A DNA stretch of 64,000 nt from Gordonia heveisoli (GCF_030315745.1 NZ_JASXSH010000002.1:248001-312000), one strand, 5' to 3'. Shown: positions 26,160-35,500, counted from the first letter of the stretch. The notes: generated by a model not told the origin, from the sequence alone. Numbers and translations are program-made.

Positions 26160-27480
26160 CCGACGCGCCGACGACCGCGATCGCGGACCGCAGGTCCTCG
26201 ACGTAGCGGTCGAGTTCGGCCGACCCCAGGACGGCCGGGCTGGTGGTCACCGAGATGGCGACGGTGTCGCCGAGTCCATGGATCCCGTGGGTGAGTCCCT
26301 GTACCGGCGACAATGCGGGGAAGCCCGCGCTGAAGACCACTGTCCCGGCGCCGAGCCTGAGGTCGGCGGGGCCGCGGTTCACCGACGACACAACGGTATT
26401 GCCGGTGACCTGGGCCGGCTTCCGGCTGGTGTCGAATCGTGTTGTCCCCCAGCGGGTCAGGAAGGCCGGCGCGGACATCTCGGCCTGTCGGGCCACCGCC
26501 GCGGCCGCCCTGGTGGCGTGCCGGCGTGCGTCGTCGATACGCAGCGAGATCTGCCGGGCACGGTCGCCCAGGTCGTCGACGTCGAGCGCGAGGTCGACGC
26601 TCACGTTACCGAAGTTGTTGCGCGCCAGCCCATCCGGAACCCGGCCGACGGTCAGCTCCACACCCACCGACGGCGGGTCACCCAGCAGTCGCGGCAACGC
26701 CACCGACAGCAGGGTGAGCGCGGCGGTGGTCACGCTGGACGCACCTCCTCCGGTCAGTTCGGCACGATCGACGGTGATCACGCGCAGCGACCGGTCGTCG
26801 TCGGGACCGACGTTGACCGACGACAGCGCATAGCCGCCCGGCGACGAGCGGTCGGCTCGCCGCGTCGCCTCCTCGTGCCGGGCCAGTCGATAGGAGCGGA
26901 CACCTCCGGTCGCCACCGCCGCCATCTGCCACGGCATCCGTGCAACGCCACCGGCCGCGGCCAACCCCCGGGTGAGGACATCACTGCGCAGCCGGATGGG
27001 TACCGGCACGTCGGCCGGCGCGTCGAACAGTTCGCGGGCGATCTGCGCGGTCCGACGGCCGTCGCCGAGCGCGTGCACGATCTGCAGGACGACGACCACC
27101 GCGTCCCGCCCCGCCCTCGGCGCGTCGGCGACCGGCCCGAACAGATGCAGACGCCAGGCCGCCTCGGTCGGCGCCAGTTGCTCGCGCATCGTCGCACCGA
27201 GCACGTCGAGGCAGGATTGCCAGGTATGTGAACCGGTGTGCACCACAACCTGTTCCGCACGTGCGGGGGCGTCCACCCAATAGGGATGATCGAGCGCGCC
27301 GGGAACGTCGACGATCCGCAGGTTCAGATCCGGGACGGCCCGCGCCCGCGCCCATAGCTGGATGGCACACCCGTCCAGGTCCATTCCCGGATCGGCGAAG
27401 CAGTAGAGCAGGAACTGATCGTTGGGAATCGACGCCGACATCCAATACGACACCGCGTCCGCGTGAGCCATCCGCTGCAT
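26146..27480 (-). CDS. WS/DGAT-like O-acyltransferase family protein
   Basis: This 444-residue protein has the layout of wax ester synthase/diacylglycerol acyltransferase and condensation folds: an active-site VHALGDG (His136, Asp140, Gly141; usual motif HHxxxDG), a central SVALPRLLGDPP...VELTVGRVPDG region and NTVVSSVNRGPADL, which resembles the C-terminal strand shared by WS/DGATs. Only the second histidine of the motif is present. It may transfer acyl chains from acyl-CoA to an alcohol; the acceptor is unknown. ATG 27480 follows TACGGT by seven bases, so the transcript is probably leaderless. Confidence 0.75.
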   Translation of the reverse strand: MQRMAHADAVSYWMSASIPNDQFLLYCFADPGMDLDGCAIQLWARARAVPDLNLRIVDVPGALDHPYWVDAPARAEQVVVHTGSHTWQSCLDVLGATMREQLAPTEAAWRLHLFGPVADAPRAGRDAVVVVLQIVHALGDGRRTAQIARELFDAPADVPVPIRLRSDVLTRGLAAAGGVARMPWQMAAVATGGVRSYRLARHEEATRRADRSSPGGYALSSVNVGPDDDRSLRVITVDRAELTGGGASSVTTAALTLLSVALPRLLGDPPSVGVELTVGRVPDGLARNNFGNVSVDLALDVDDLGDRARQISLRIDDARRHATRAAAAVARQAEMSAPAFLTRWGTTRFDTSRKPAQVTGNTVVSSVNRGPADLRLGAGTVVFSAGFPALSPVQGLTHGIHGLGDTVAISVTTSPAVLGSAELDRYVEDLRSAIAVVGASVSTG

Positions 27481-27494
27481 ATGCCCCACCGTAA

Positions 27495-27536
27495 CGATTC
27501 GGCCGGGGGACCCGCTCCGGTCCCCCGGCCGAATCG
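27495..27536 (-). terminator. Perfect 18-bp hairpin after the DszC-like gene
   Basis: The arms 27495-27512 and 27519-27536 are perfect complements with a six-base loop, located 17 bases beyond the stop of the DszC-like gene and just before the leaderless promoter of the next gene. No T-run on the leftward strand. Confidence 0.8.
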
Positions 27537-27553
27537 CCTTGTGCAGCCGCGTC

Positions 27554-28807
27554 CTACTTTGCTCCGGCACTCCACGCGTAGGGCAGATCGGCGTCGTTGA
27601 GCACATGGTCGCCGACCGCCTGCAGCTTGTAGATGAGCGGATTGTGCGCGGAGATGACCCGCGCGTTGCGCCAGTGCCGGTCGAAGCGCAGTCGCTCGGA
27701 GGTGATCGATGCGCCGCCGACCTCGAACAGCCCGGTGACCGCGTCGAGTACCAGCGGGATGATGACGCTCTGCGCGCGGGCAACGTCGAATTCGACCCGA
27801 TCCAGCAGTTTCTCGTCGGTGCCGCCCGCCGCCAGCAGCCGGTCGAGTTGATCGGCGATGTCGAGGACCAGCGTGCGCGCGGCGTAGACCGCTCCGCTCG
27901 CACGGCCGATCACCTGCTGCACCAGCGGATCGCGGCGGGGCAGGTCGGCAGGCGAGTGAGTGAAGGTTCGGGTGCGGTCACGCACCCAGCCGGAGACGTC
28001 CTCGGTGGCGCGCTGGGCGATGCCCGCGAGCACGGCGAGTTGCACGAGCTGGAGATAGGAGGTGCCGTAGGTACGGCCGTCGGCACCGTAACCCGGTCCG
28101 AGCACCCGATCCTCCGCGACCTCGACGTCCGCGAATTCGGTGGTGCCACTGGCGGTCAGGCGCTGCCCGAAGCCGTCCCAGTCGTCGTGCTGGGTGACAC
28201 CGGCGGCATCTGCGTCGACGAGAATGGACACCCGCTCGCCGTCCCGGTCGGCGGCGACCAGAATGTAGTCGGAGTACAGGCTGCCCGTGCTGTAGTACTT
28301 GGTGCCGTTGAGCTTCCCGTCGACCAGCGCGGTCTGATACCGGCCGATCGCACCCACGCCGGGTTCGGTGATGGCGTTGCCGACCAACTTGCCCGCCGAC
28401 AACGCGTCCAGCCACGCATCACGCTCGGCGCCCGGTTCAGCGAGCAACTGATCTTCCACAAAAGACCAGTGCACCCGAAGTGCCTGCGGCAGATTGGATT
28501 CCGCCGCAGCCAGGTCGATGAGCAGCCGAAACAGCTGCCGGACGGATGCGCCGTAACCACCATGCGAGACCGGCACACGCAGTGCGCCGAACTTGGCTTC
28601 CCGCAGCCAGCCGACCTCGTCATAGGCCAACGCACGATCATCCTCGCGCCGAACCGCCCCGTCGGCGATACGGGCGAAGATCGGCGCGAAGATCTCGTCG
28701 AGTTGGTCGTCGGTGTAGCCGGCTGCCGGGCGCTCACCGCCGGGCTGGGTCTGCTCGCCCGAATGCTGCTGCTCACTCGCTGTGGTCGATGGGACGGTCG
28801 CGGTCAC
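27554..28807 (-). CDS. Acyl-CoA dehydrogenase-fold flavin monooxygenase (DszC/SfnB-like)
   Basis: This 417-residue protein has the acyl-CoA dehydrogenase fold with features of the flavin-dependent monooxygenase branch: SGKLVGNAITEPG-type N-terminal domain, YYSTGSLYSDYILVAA, and the C-terminal RHWRNARVISAHNPLIYKLQAVGDHVLN that marks DszC, SfnB and related enzymes. It lacks the glutamate-containing segment of true dehydrogenases as far as I can tell. These enzymes use reduced flavin from a partner reductase to oxygenate sulfur, nitrogen or aromatic substrates. The reductase is not adjacent. GTG 28807 has AAAGGA six bases upstream. Confidence 0.82.
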   Translation of the reverse strand: MTATVPSTTASEQQHSGEQTQPGGERPAAGYTDDQLDEIFAPIFARIADGAVRREDDRALAYDEVGWLREAKFGALRVPVSHGGYGASVRQLFRLLIDLAAAESNLPQALRVHWSFVEDQLLAEPGAERDAWLDALSAGKLVGNAITEPGVGAIGRYQTALVDGKLNGTKYYSTGSLYSDYILVAADRDGERVSILVDADAAGVTQHDDWDGFGQRLTASGTTEFADVEVAEDRVLGPGYGADGRTYGTSYLQLVQLAVLAGIAQRATEDVSGWVRDRTRTFTHSPADLPRRDPLVQQVIGRASGAVYAARTLVLDIADQLDRLLAAGGTDEKLLDRVEFDVARAQSVIIPLVLDAVTGLFEVGGASITSERLRFDRHWRNARVISAHNPLIYKLQAVGDHVLNDADLPYAWSAGAK

Positions 28808-29027
28808 CAGGGGTCCTTTCTCCAGGTGGTTGTCTCAGGCGGCAAGTGTGGGCAACCCGATCCCGATCGGCCACGGTTGCGCCCGCGGTGATCGGAACGC
28901 GATCGGCATGAAGTCGGGGGCAGTGACGCGCCCCACAACGCGGCACGGTAGATGTATGGGCACCGACATTGCCATCGAGCAGTGTCATTGTGAGGCGACG
29001 CAACGTGAAGCGCAGGAGGCTGCCACC

Positions 29028-31421
29028 ATGGCGACTATCGACCAGCTCGACCCGAATACCCCCGTGATCGTCGGGGTCGGACAGGCCTCCGAACGACTCC
29101 AGGACGCCGACTATGCGGCTCTGGGCGAAGCCGATCTGGCCGCGCGTGCGGTCACCGTGGCGCTGACCGACTCCGGCGCGGACGCCGCCGCACTCGCGGC
29201 CGTCATCGACACCGTCGCCGCGGTGCGGTCCTTCGAGATCTCCACACCGATGTCGGCCGCGCCGCTGGGCCGGTCGAACAACATGCCCCGGTCGGTTGCC
29301 AAGCGCACCGGCATGAACCCGCGTCGCGCGATCCAGGCCCCCACCGGCGGCCAGACACCGCAGACACTGCTCACCGAACTCGGCGGTCGGATCGCCGACG
29401 GGACGAGCGACGCCGCGGTCATCTTCGGCGTCGAGGTGATCTCTACCGTGCGCAACCTCCAGTCGCGTCCCGCCGACGACCGTCCCGATTTCACCGAGAC
29501 CGTCGACGGAGATCTCGAGGACCGCGGTTTCGGACTCAAGGGCATCGTGAGCGTCGGCGAGGTCCGGCACGGCCTGAGCGCGGTGCTGCCCCAGTACGCG
29601 CTGCTGGAAAATGCCCGACGCCACCGACTCGGTGCCGACCGCGCCACCTACGCCCGCTCGATGGGTGAGCTGTTCGCGCCGTTCACCCGGGTGGCCGCCG
29701 CCAATCCGTATGCCGCCGCCCCGACCGAGCGCACCGCCGACGAACTGATCGCGGTGTCGGAGTCCAATCGCGTGGTGGCCGACCCGTACACCCGGATGCT
29801 GGTCGCCCGCGATCAGGTGAACCAGTCCGCCGCGGTCGTCGTGATGAGTGTGCGCGCCGCGCAGGAGGCGGGCATCGACCCGCACCGCTGGGTCTTCCTG
29901 CACGGACACGCCTCGCTCGTCGAACAGCCGATGATGCAACGTCCGGATCTGTCCGTCGCCCCGGCCGCACCGGCAGCCCTCGAACATGCGCTCGCGGTGG
30001 CCGGCATCGGTCTCGACGACGTCACCCATCTCGACCTCTACAGCTGCTTCCCGATCGCGGTGTTCAACATCTGCGACGCCTTCGGCCTGCGTCCCGACGA
30101 TCCGCGCGGACTGACCGCGACCGGCGGGCTGCCGTTCTTCGGCGGACCGGGCAACAACTATTCGACGCACGCCATCGCCGAGATCGTCACCCGAGTGCGC
30201 CGCACCCCCGGCGAGTACGGCGTGGTCGTCGCGAACGGTGGTGTGCTGTCCAAACATGCGGTCGGCGTCTATTCCACGACACCGACCCACTGGCGGGCCG
30301 ACCACAGCGCCGAGATCCAGGAACGCCTCGACGCCCGCCCGTCGATCGCCCGCATCGACGACGCCGACGGCACCGCGGTGATCGAGACCTACACCCTCAC
30401 CTCGACCAAGAGCGGCCGCCGCAACGGAACCGTCATCGGTCGGCTGCTCGATCCGGGTACCGGCGAACGCACCCGACGTTTCGTCGGGACCGTCGAGTCC
30501 GATGACACCGAGATGATCGATTTGCTGGCGTCCGGCGAGCCGATCGGCGCGGAGATCTTCGTGCGGTCGACACCCGGCGGCAACCGGGTGTCCGCCGACC
30601 GCGCGACCGCGGAGCGTCGGCATCCCCGCTTCCTCGGTTTCCGGGATTCCTACGAGCACATCGAGATCCGACGCGACGGCCACCTGCTCGAGGTGACGAT
30701 CAACCGTCCCGAGGCCCGCAATGCACTGCATCCGGCGGCCAACGCCGAACTCGACGAGGTCTTCGACGCCTACTTCGCCGACCCGCAACTGTGGGTGGCG
30801 ATCCTGACCGGCAAGGGCGACAAGGCATTCTCGGCGGGCAACGATCTCGCCGCGACCGCGGGGGGTGCCGCATTCTCGGTGCCCAAGAACGGATTCGCCG
30901 GTCTCACCGCCCGGCCGAGCAAACCGAAGCCGGTGATCGCCGCGGTCAACGGCTTCGCGCTCGGCGGCGGTTGCGAAATCGCCCTGGCCTGTCATCTCGT
31001 CGTCGCCGATGAGCAGGCCAGTTTCGGTCTGCCCGAAGTACGGGTCGGTCTCGCGGCGGCGGCCGGTGGCCTGGTCCGGCTGCCGCGTTCGGTACCGCAG
31101 GCGCTGGCCCGCGACATGATCCTGACCGGTCGCCGACTGTCGGCGACCGAGGCCGCCGCGGCCGGTCTGGTCAGCCGGATCGCGCCGCGCGGCACGGTTC
31201 TCGACCTCGCCCGCGCGGTCGCCGCCGAGATCCTGGCCGGTTCACCGGTCTCGGTGCGTGCGTCGCTGGAGACCATGGAACACACCGATGCGATCGCCGA
31301 CGAACTCGACGCGATCCATGCCAGCACCGCCGTACTCGACACCCTGATCGGCGCGCGCGACACCCTCGAGGGGATCACCGCATTCGTGACGAAGCGACCG
31401 CCGGAGTGGACCGGACACTGA
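29028..31421 (+). CDS. Fusion of thiolase-like protein type 1 with an enoyl-CoA hydratase/isomerase domain
   Basis: This 797-residue protein joins two enzyme families. Residues 1-about 530 match thiolase-like protein type 1 (TLP1), including DVTHLDLYSCFPIAV, ATGGLPFFGGPGNNYSTHA and the extra C-terminal beta domain (GTAVIETYTLTSTKSG). The canonical thiolase nucleophile region reads GGQTPQTLL and has no cysteine. Residues about 540-797 are a crotonase: EVTINRPEARNAL, oxyanion-hole AFSAGNDLA, NGFALGGGCEIALACH and SFGLPEVRVGL with the usual acidic residue. ATG 29028 has AGGAGG eight bases upstream. The fusion implies channelling of an acyl-CoA; the thiolase half may be non-thiolytic. The pathway is unknown. 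Confidence 0.88.
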   Translation: MATIDQLDPNTPVIVGVGQASERLQDADYAALGEADLAARAVTVALTDSGADAAALAAVIDTVAAVRSFEISTPMSAAPLGRSNNMPRSVAKRTGMNPRRAIQAPTGGQTPQTLLTELGGRIADGTSDAAVIFGVEVISTVRNLQSRPADDRPDFTETVDGDLEDRGFGLKGIVSVGEVRHGLSAVLPQYALLENARRHRLGADRATYARSMGELFAPFTRVAAANPYAAAPTERTADELIAVSESNRVVADPYTRMLVARDQVNQSAAVVVMSVRAAQEAGIDPHRWVFLHGHASLVEQPMMQRPDLSVAPAAPAALEHALAVAGIGLDDVTHLDLYSCFPIAVFNICDAFGLRPDDPRGLTATGGLPFFGGPGNNYSTHAIAEIVTRVRRTPGEYGVVVANGGVLSKHAVGVYSTTPTHWRADHSAEIQERLDARPSIARIDDADGTAVIETYTLTSTKSGRRNGTVIGRLLDPGTGERTRRFVGTVESDDTEMIDLLASGEPIGAEIFVRSTPGGNRVSADRATAERRHPRFLGFRDSYEHIEIRRDGHLLEVTINRPEARNALHPAANAELDEVFDAYFADPQLWVAILTGKGDKAFSAGNDLAATAGGAAFSVPKNGFAGLTARPSKPKPVIAAVNGFALGGGCEIALACHLVVADEQASFGLPEVRVGLAAAAGGLVRLPRSVPQALARDMILTGRRLSATEAAAAGLVSRIAPRGTVLDLARAVAAEILAGSPVSVRASLETMEHTDAIADELDAIHASTAVLDTLIGARDTLEGITAFVTKRPPEWTGH

Positions 31422-31440
31422 GTCCGACGGGGGCCGAACG

Positions 31441-31501
31441 GCCTTCGGCAGGCTTATCACAACTGCCTTCGGCAGGACTTATCACAACTGCCTTCGGCAG
31501 G
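31441..31501. repeat. Three tandem copies of a hairpin-forming 24-25-bp repeat
   Basis: GCCTTCGGCAGG occurs three times, separated by (A)CTTATCACAACT. Each core CTGCCTTCGGCAG can form a five-bp stem with a three-base loop. The array begins 20 bases after the stop of the fusion gene, so it could act as a multi-hairpin terminator or RNA-stabilising element. Confidence 0.8.
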
Positions 31502-31620
31502 GGTGCCGAACCGACATCGGTGACGTGATCGGGGATTTCACCGCCCGCCGGCGCCGTCGGTGGGCAACACTTGTGGGGCATCCGCCAACCGGCGGATCCA
31601 GGCAGGGAAGGTCGGCACCC

Positions 31621-32952
31621 ATGGCCCGTCACAGTTCCGCGTCCACCGGCCCCGATGCGGCCGGTCCCGCCACCCCCGACACGGACGCCACCAACACAGA
31701 CGCCACCAACACAGACGCCACCAACACAGACGCCACCAACACAGACGCCACCGGCACCGCCGCGACCGCCACCGCTACCGCCCACTCCTGGGCGATGCCG
31801 CGTGGCGCGATCGTGCTGCTCACTCTCGCCGGCCTCGTGGTCGCCGTGGCCGGCATCAAATCGGTGGCCTCGATGGTCGGCCCGCTCTTCCTCGCGCTGA
31901 TGCTCACCGTCGCGGTGCAACCCATCCCGAATTGGTTGCGCCGCAAAGGCTGGCCGCGTTGGTCGGCCTTCATCGTCACCCTGTTGCTGGTCTACGGCAT
32001 CCTCATCGGGATGTTCGGCGCACTGGCCTACTCGATCGCCCGGCTGGCCACCATCCTGCCGACCTACAGCGACAAATTCGACGATCTGGTCGACAGCTTC
32101 AAAGGTTTCCTCACCGATCACGGCGTCGACGAGGACAAGGTGCACGAGATGCTCTCCCATCTCGACGCATCCAAGCTGATCTCGCTGGTGACCGATCTGC
32201 TCTCCAGCACACTCAGCGTGGCCTCGGCCCTGATCCTGGTGGTGACGGTGTTGCTGTTCATGGCCGCCGACGCGATGGGTTTCGACGAACGCATGGCGGT
32301 CGTCCGCGATGCCCGCCCCGACATCGCGTCGGCCTTCAGCACCTTCGCCCGCGGCACGCGCAGTTATCTGTGGGTGTCGACGGTCTTCGGACTCATCGTC
32401 GCCGTCTTCGACACCGGCGCCCTGTGGCTGATCGGCGTGCCACTGCCGGTGCTGTGGGGCCTGCTGTCGTTCATCACCAACTACATCCCCAACATCGGCT
32501 TCGTACTCGGCGTGATCCCACCCGCGCTGCTGGGCCTACTCGACGGGGGCGCATCGGAGATGTTGCTGGTGATCGCGGTCTACAGCGTGATCAATGTGAT
32601 CATCCAGTCGGTGATCCAGCCGAAGTTCGTCGGCGACGCCGTCGGGCTGTCCACGACGCTCACCTTCGTCTCCCTGATCTTCTGGACGTGGGTGATCGGC
32701 CCCCTCGGCGCGATCCTCGCGGTGCCGCTGACTCTCTTCGCCAAGGCACTGCTCATCGATATCGATCCGTCCACCCGCTGGGCCGACGTGCTGGTGTCCT
32801 CCTGGCGGCCGGGCCAGGGTCCACCGCCACCGGCACAGGATGCCTATCTGCCTGCCGACGAACCCGAGCAGCCGGCCGACGAACCCGCGGCGCAGGCGGG
32901 TGCGGCGACGCCTGCCGGTGACACTCCCGACGGCACTGCCGCCGACACTTGA
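31621..32952 (+). CDS. AI-2E transporter family membrane protein
   Basis: This 443-residue protein belongs to the PerM/AI-2E exporter family (PF01594): about eight helices, with the conserved central VPLPVLWGLLSFITNYIPNIGFVLGVIPP and a late VIQPKFVGDAVGLS segment. Family members have been proposed as autoinducer exporters or cation/proton antiporters, so the substrate is not implied by homology. The cytoplasmic N-terminus carries a tandem TNTDA repeat (residues about 22-45) and the C-terminus is Pro/Ala-rich. ATG 31621 has a GGGAAGG about ten bases upstream. Confidence 0.87.
   Translation: MARHSSASTGPDAAGPATPDTDATNTDATNTDATNTDATNTDATGTAATATATAHSWAMPRGAIVLLTLAGLVVAVAGIKSVASMVGPLFLALMLTVAVQPIPNWLRRKGWPRWSAFIVTLLLVYGILIGMFGALAYSIARLATILPTYSDKFDDLVDSFKGFLTDHGVDEDKVHEMLSHLDASKLISLVTDLLSSTLSVASALILVVTVLLFMAADAMGFDERMAVVRDARPDIASAFSTFARGTRSYLWVSTVFGLIVAVFDTGALWLIGVPLPVLWGLLSFITNYIPNIGFVLGVIPPALLGLLDGGASEMLLVIAVYSVINVIIQSVIQPKFVGDAVGLSTTLTFVSLIFWTWVIGPLGAILAVPLTLFAKALLIDIDPSTRWADVLVSSWRPGQGPPPPAQDAYLPADEPEQPADEPAAQAGAATPAGDTPDGTAADT
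31684..31752 (+). repeat. 15-bp in-frame minisatellite in the AI-2E family gene
   Basis: GACGCCACCAACACA is repeated four times without any mismatch, then a partial copy follows. It encodes DATNT units in the disordered N-terminus. The perfect identity indicates recent slippage, so the copy number may differ between strains. Confidence 0.9.
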
Positions 32953-32996
32953 GCCAGGTCACACCCTGGACTGTTGCGCGATCTGGGGCATTGGGT

Positions 32997-33018
32997 AGAT
33001 TCACCCGGGTACGAATCT
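32997..33018. promoter_or_regulatory. Possible operator before the acyl-CoA dehydrogenase pair
   Basis: AGATTC and GAATCT are inverted six-base arms ten bases apart, enclosing CCCGGG, 36 bases before the dehydrogenase start. A TetR-type regulator could bind here; none is adjacent. Confidence 0.3.
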
Positions 33019-33053
33019 GAACACAACCGTTTACAGATAGGTCTTCGCCGCTC

Positions 33054-34286
33054 ATGGACATGAACTGGTCCCCGGCCGACGCCGCGTTTCGCGACGAGGT
33101 CCGAGCCTTTCTCGACGACAAGCTGACTCCCGACCTGCGGGCCGCGGGAACGCTGCGCACCAGCGTGTACTCCGACCACGAGGCCGCGATGGCCTGGCAG
33201 GCCATCCTGCATGAACGCGGCTGGGCCGCACCCGGCTGGCCGGTCGAACACGGCGGCTGCGACTGGACGCTCTCCCAGCACTACATCTTCAGCCGCGAGT
33301 CGATCCTGGCTGGGGCACCGGCGTTGTCGCCCATGGGTATTCGCATGGTGAGCCACGCCATCATGGCCTTCGGCACCCCGGAACAGAAGGACTACTTCCT
33401 TCCCGGAATCCTCGACGGCAGCGTCTTCTTCTGCCAGGGATACTCCGAACCGGAAGCCGGCTCGGACCTGGCCTCGCTCGCCATGGCAGCCGTCGAGGAC
33501 GGCGACGACCTGGTGGTCACCGGCTCCAAGATCTGGACGACCCACGCGTCCGAGGCCAACTGGATCTTCTGCCTGGTGCGCACCTCGCGTCAGGAGCGCA
33601 AGCAGCAGGGCATCACCTTCCTGCTCATCGACATGAACGACCCCGGCATCGAGGTCCAGCCGCTGGTCTTCGCCTCCGGCGAGCAGATCCAGGCCCAGGT
33701 GTTCTTCGACGGGGTTCGGGTGCCCAAGAAGAATGTGCTCGGCAAGATCGATGACGGCTGGACCGTCGCCAAGTACCTGCTCATCTTCGAACGTGGTGGC
33801 GGCGCGGCCGCACCGGCATTGCAGGTGATGGCCGAGGAGCTGGGTCGCCAGGCCGCAGATGTCATCGCCCCCGGAGGTGGCCCGCTGTCGGAGGATCCGG
33901 CCTTCGTCGCGAAGCTCGCCGACATCCGTGTGCGCGCCAAGATCCTCGAGGTCTTCGAGTACCGCGCGCTGGCCGCGCTCGGCGCGGGTAAGGACGCCGG
34001 TTCGGTGGCGTCGATGCTGAAGATCCTGGGTACCGAACTGTCCCAGCAGATCACCACGCTCGCGGTGGAGGCCGCCGGCCCGCACGGCCGAGTCTTCCAG
34101 CCGCACGCGACCCGTCCGGGTGGCCCGATCTTCCAATACACCCCGCCTACCGACGGTTATGTCTCCGGACAACCGTGGCAGGCCGTCGCACCGCTGCACT
34201 ACTTCAACGACCGGGCCGGCTCTATCTACGCCGGCAGCAACGAGATTCAGCGCAACATCCTGGCCAAGGCCGCGCTGGGGCTGTAA
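33054..34286 (+). CDS. Acyl-CoA dehydrogenase, first subunit of a pair
   Basis: This 410-residue dehydrogenase has QGYSEPEAGSDLAS (FAD/substrate contact), GSKIWTTHASEANW, and the C-terminal GSIYAGSNEIQRNILAKAALG. Together with the following, shorter dehydrogenase it resembles the alpha2-beta2 heterotetrameric FadE enzymes that mycobacteria use for steroid side chains and other branched acyl-CoAs, where only part of each active site is kept per subunit. The two genes are 13 bases apart. The substrate is unknown; no steroid genes are nearby. Confidence 0.88.
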   Translation: MDMNWSPADAAFRDEVRAFLDDKLTPDLRAAGTLRTSVYSDHEAAMAWQAILHERGWAAPGWPVEHGGCDWTLSQHYIFSRESILAGAPALSPMGIRMVSHAIMAFGTPEQKDYFLPGILDGSVFFCQGYSEPEAGSDLASLAMAAVEDGDDLVVTGSKIWTTHASEANWIFCLVRTSRQERKQQGITFLLIDMNDPGIEVQPLVFASGEQIQAQVFFDGVRVPKKNVLGKIDDGWTVAKYLLIFERGGGAAAPALQVMAEELGRQAADVIAPGGGPLSEDPAFVAKLADIRVRAKILEVFEYRALAALGAGKDAGSVASMLKILGTELSQQITTLAVEAAGPHGRVFQPHATRPGGPIFQYTPPTDGYVSGQPWQAVAPLHYFNDRAGSIYAGSNEIQRNILAKAALGL

Positions 34287-34299
34287 GGAAGACGAGACC

Positions 34300-35421
34300 A
34301 TGGACTTCACACTCACTCCGGAGCAGCAGCTCCTCTCCGACGGCCTCAACAAGTTCCTCGAGGCACGCTATGACCTGGAGGCCAGCCGTACCGCGGCGAA
34401 GATCGGGCCCGGCTGGCAGCCCGAGATCTGGACCGCGCTCGCCGAGGAACTCGGTGTCATCGGCGCCTGCCTGCCCGAAGCGGTCGGTGGCGATGACGGC
34501 GGCGCCGAGGAACTCATGGTGGTCACCGAGGCGCTCGGTCACGCCCTGGTCGTCGAACCCTTCGTGGACACCGTCGTACTCGGTGCCCGGCTGCTGCACG
34601 CCACCGGCGCCCAGCCCGCGCTGGATGCGGCCCGCCGCATCGCCGAGGGCGAGGCCCTGTCGGCGCTCGCCACCCTCGAAGACGGGTCCGGCGGTGTCCC
34701 GACACGGATCGCCACCCGCGCAGTCCCCGACGGCGACGACTGGGTCATCAACGGCGCCAAGATCGTGGTCACCTCGGCACCGATCGCCGACTACCTGATC
34801 GTCAGTGCCGTTACCGACGACGGTGTGTCGCTGTTCCTGCTGGAACTCGGCGACGCCACACCCGCCGGCCTGACCTCTCATCCGCTACGCACCATCGATG
34901 ACCGCCCGGCCGCCGACCTGGTGTTCACCGATGTGCGGGTCCCGGCGTCGGCCCGAATCGTCGCCGACGGCGCCGCGGTTCTCGACAAGGCCTGGGACGA
35001 GGCCACTGCGGCTGTCGTCTCCGAAGCCGTGGGTCTGCTCCGCAAGGTGCACACCGACACCGTCGAATATGCCAAGCAGCGCCAGCAGTTCGGTGTGGCG
35101 ATCGGCAGTTTCCAGGCTCTGCAGCACCGCATGGTCGACATGCTGATCGAGCTCGAGCAGTCGGTCGCGGCGCAGTATTTGGCGATCCTGTCGCTGGAGG
35201 CACCGGCCGCCGAGCGTGCTGCCGCGATCTCGGCCGCCAAGGCGACCGTCAGCCGTGCGGCCCGCTTCATCGGCCAGAACGCGGTCCAGTTGCACGGCGG
35301 CATGGGTATGACCGAGGAACTCGCGATCGGGCACTACTTCAAACGGCTCACCGCCATCGAGTACGAGTTCGGTACGGCCGACGCCCATCTGGCGCGTTTC
35401 GTCACGGCCACCGCCGAGTAG
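34300..35421 (+). CDS. Acyl-CoA dehydrogenase, second subunit of a pair
   Basis: This 373-residue protein has the dehydrogenase fold with SEAVGLLRKVHTDTVEYAKQR, the FAD-contact QFGVAIGSFQALQHRMVDM and AVQLHGGMGMTEE. The N-terminal domain is less conserved and lacks a clear SEPxxGSD motif (there is EDGSGGVPTR instead), consistent with a subunit that needs its partner. AAGGAAG precedes the ATG by about nine bases. It is likely a heteromer with the preceding gene product. Confidence 0.87.
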   Translation: MDFTLTPEQQLLSDGLNKFLEARYDLEASRTAAKIGPGWQPEIWTALAEELGVIGACLPEAVGGDDGGAEELMVVTEALGHALVVEPFVDTVVLGARLLHATGAQPALDAARRIAEGEALSALATLEDGSGGVPTRIATRAVPDGDDWVINGAKIVVTSAPIADYLIVSAVTDDGVSLFLLELGDATPAGLTSHPLRTIDDRPAADLVFTDVRVPASARIVADGAAVLDKAWDEATAAVVSEAVGLLRKVHTDTVEYAKQRQQFGVAIGSFQALQHRMVDMLIELEQSVAAQYLAILSLEAPAAERAAAISAAKATVSRAARFIGQNAVQLHGGMGMTEELAIGHYFKRLTAIEYEFGTADAHLARFVTATAE

Positions 35422-35437
35422 CTCACCCGCTCGCCAC

Positions 35438-35500
35438 GACCGACAGCCATCGCCGCGGTCGGCACTTCGGTGCCGGTCGCGGCGATGTCCGTTGTCGGTC
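35438..35500. terminator. Long two-tier hairpin between convergent genes
   Basis: The inner arms 35448-35465 and 35470-35487 pair except for a two-base internal mismatch, closed by a TTCG tetraloop. The outer arms 35438-35445 and 35493-35500 add eight more pairs. It fills the gap between the dehydrogenase pair and the leftward hydratase. Confidence 0.8.

Noticed and set aside
28782..29027. N-terminal extension of the TLP1-crotonase gene
   Set aside because: The frame is open upstream but the residues look random, and a strong AGGAGG precedes ATG 29028.
31441..31501. CRISPR array
   Set aside because: Three short hairpin units with identical intervening sequence; spacers would be unique. No cas genes in the window.
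33054..35421. Assignment of the acyl-CoA dehydrogenase pair to steroid catabolism
   Set aside because: The paired layout resembles cholesterol side-chain enzymes, but no steroid gene or clear KstR site is nearby, so the substrate is left open.
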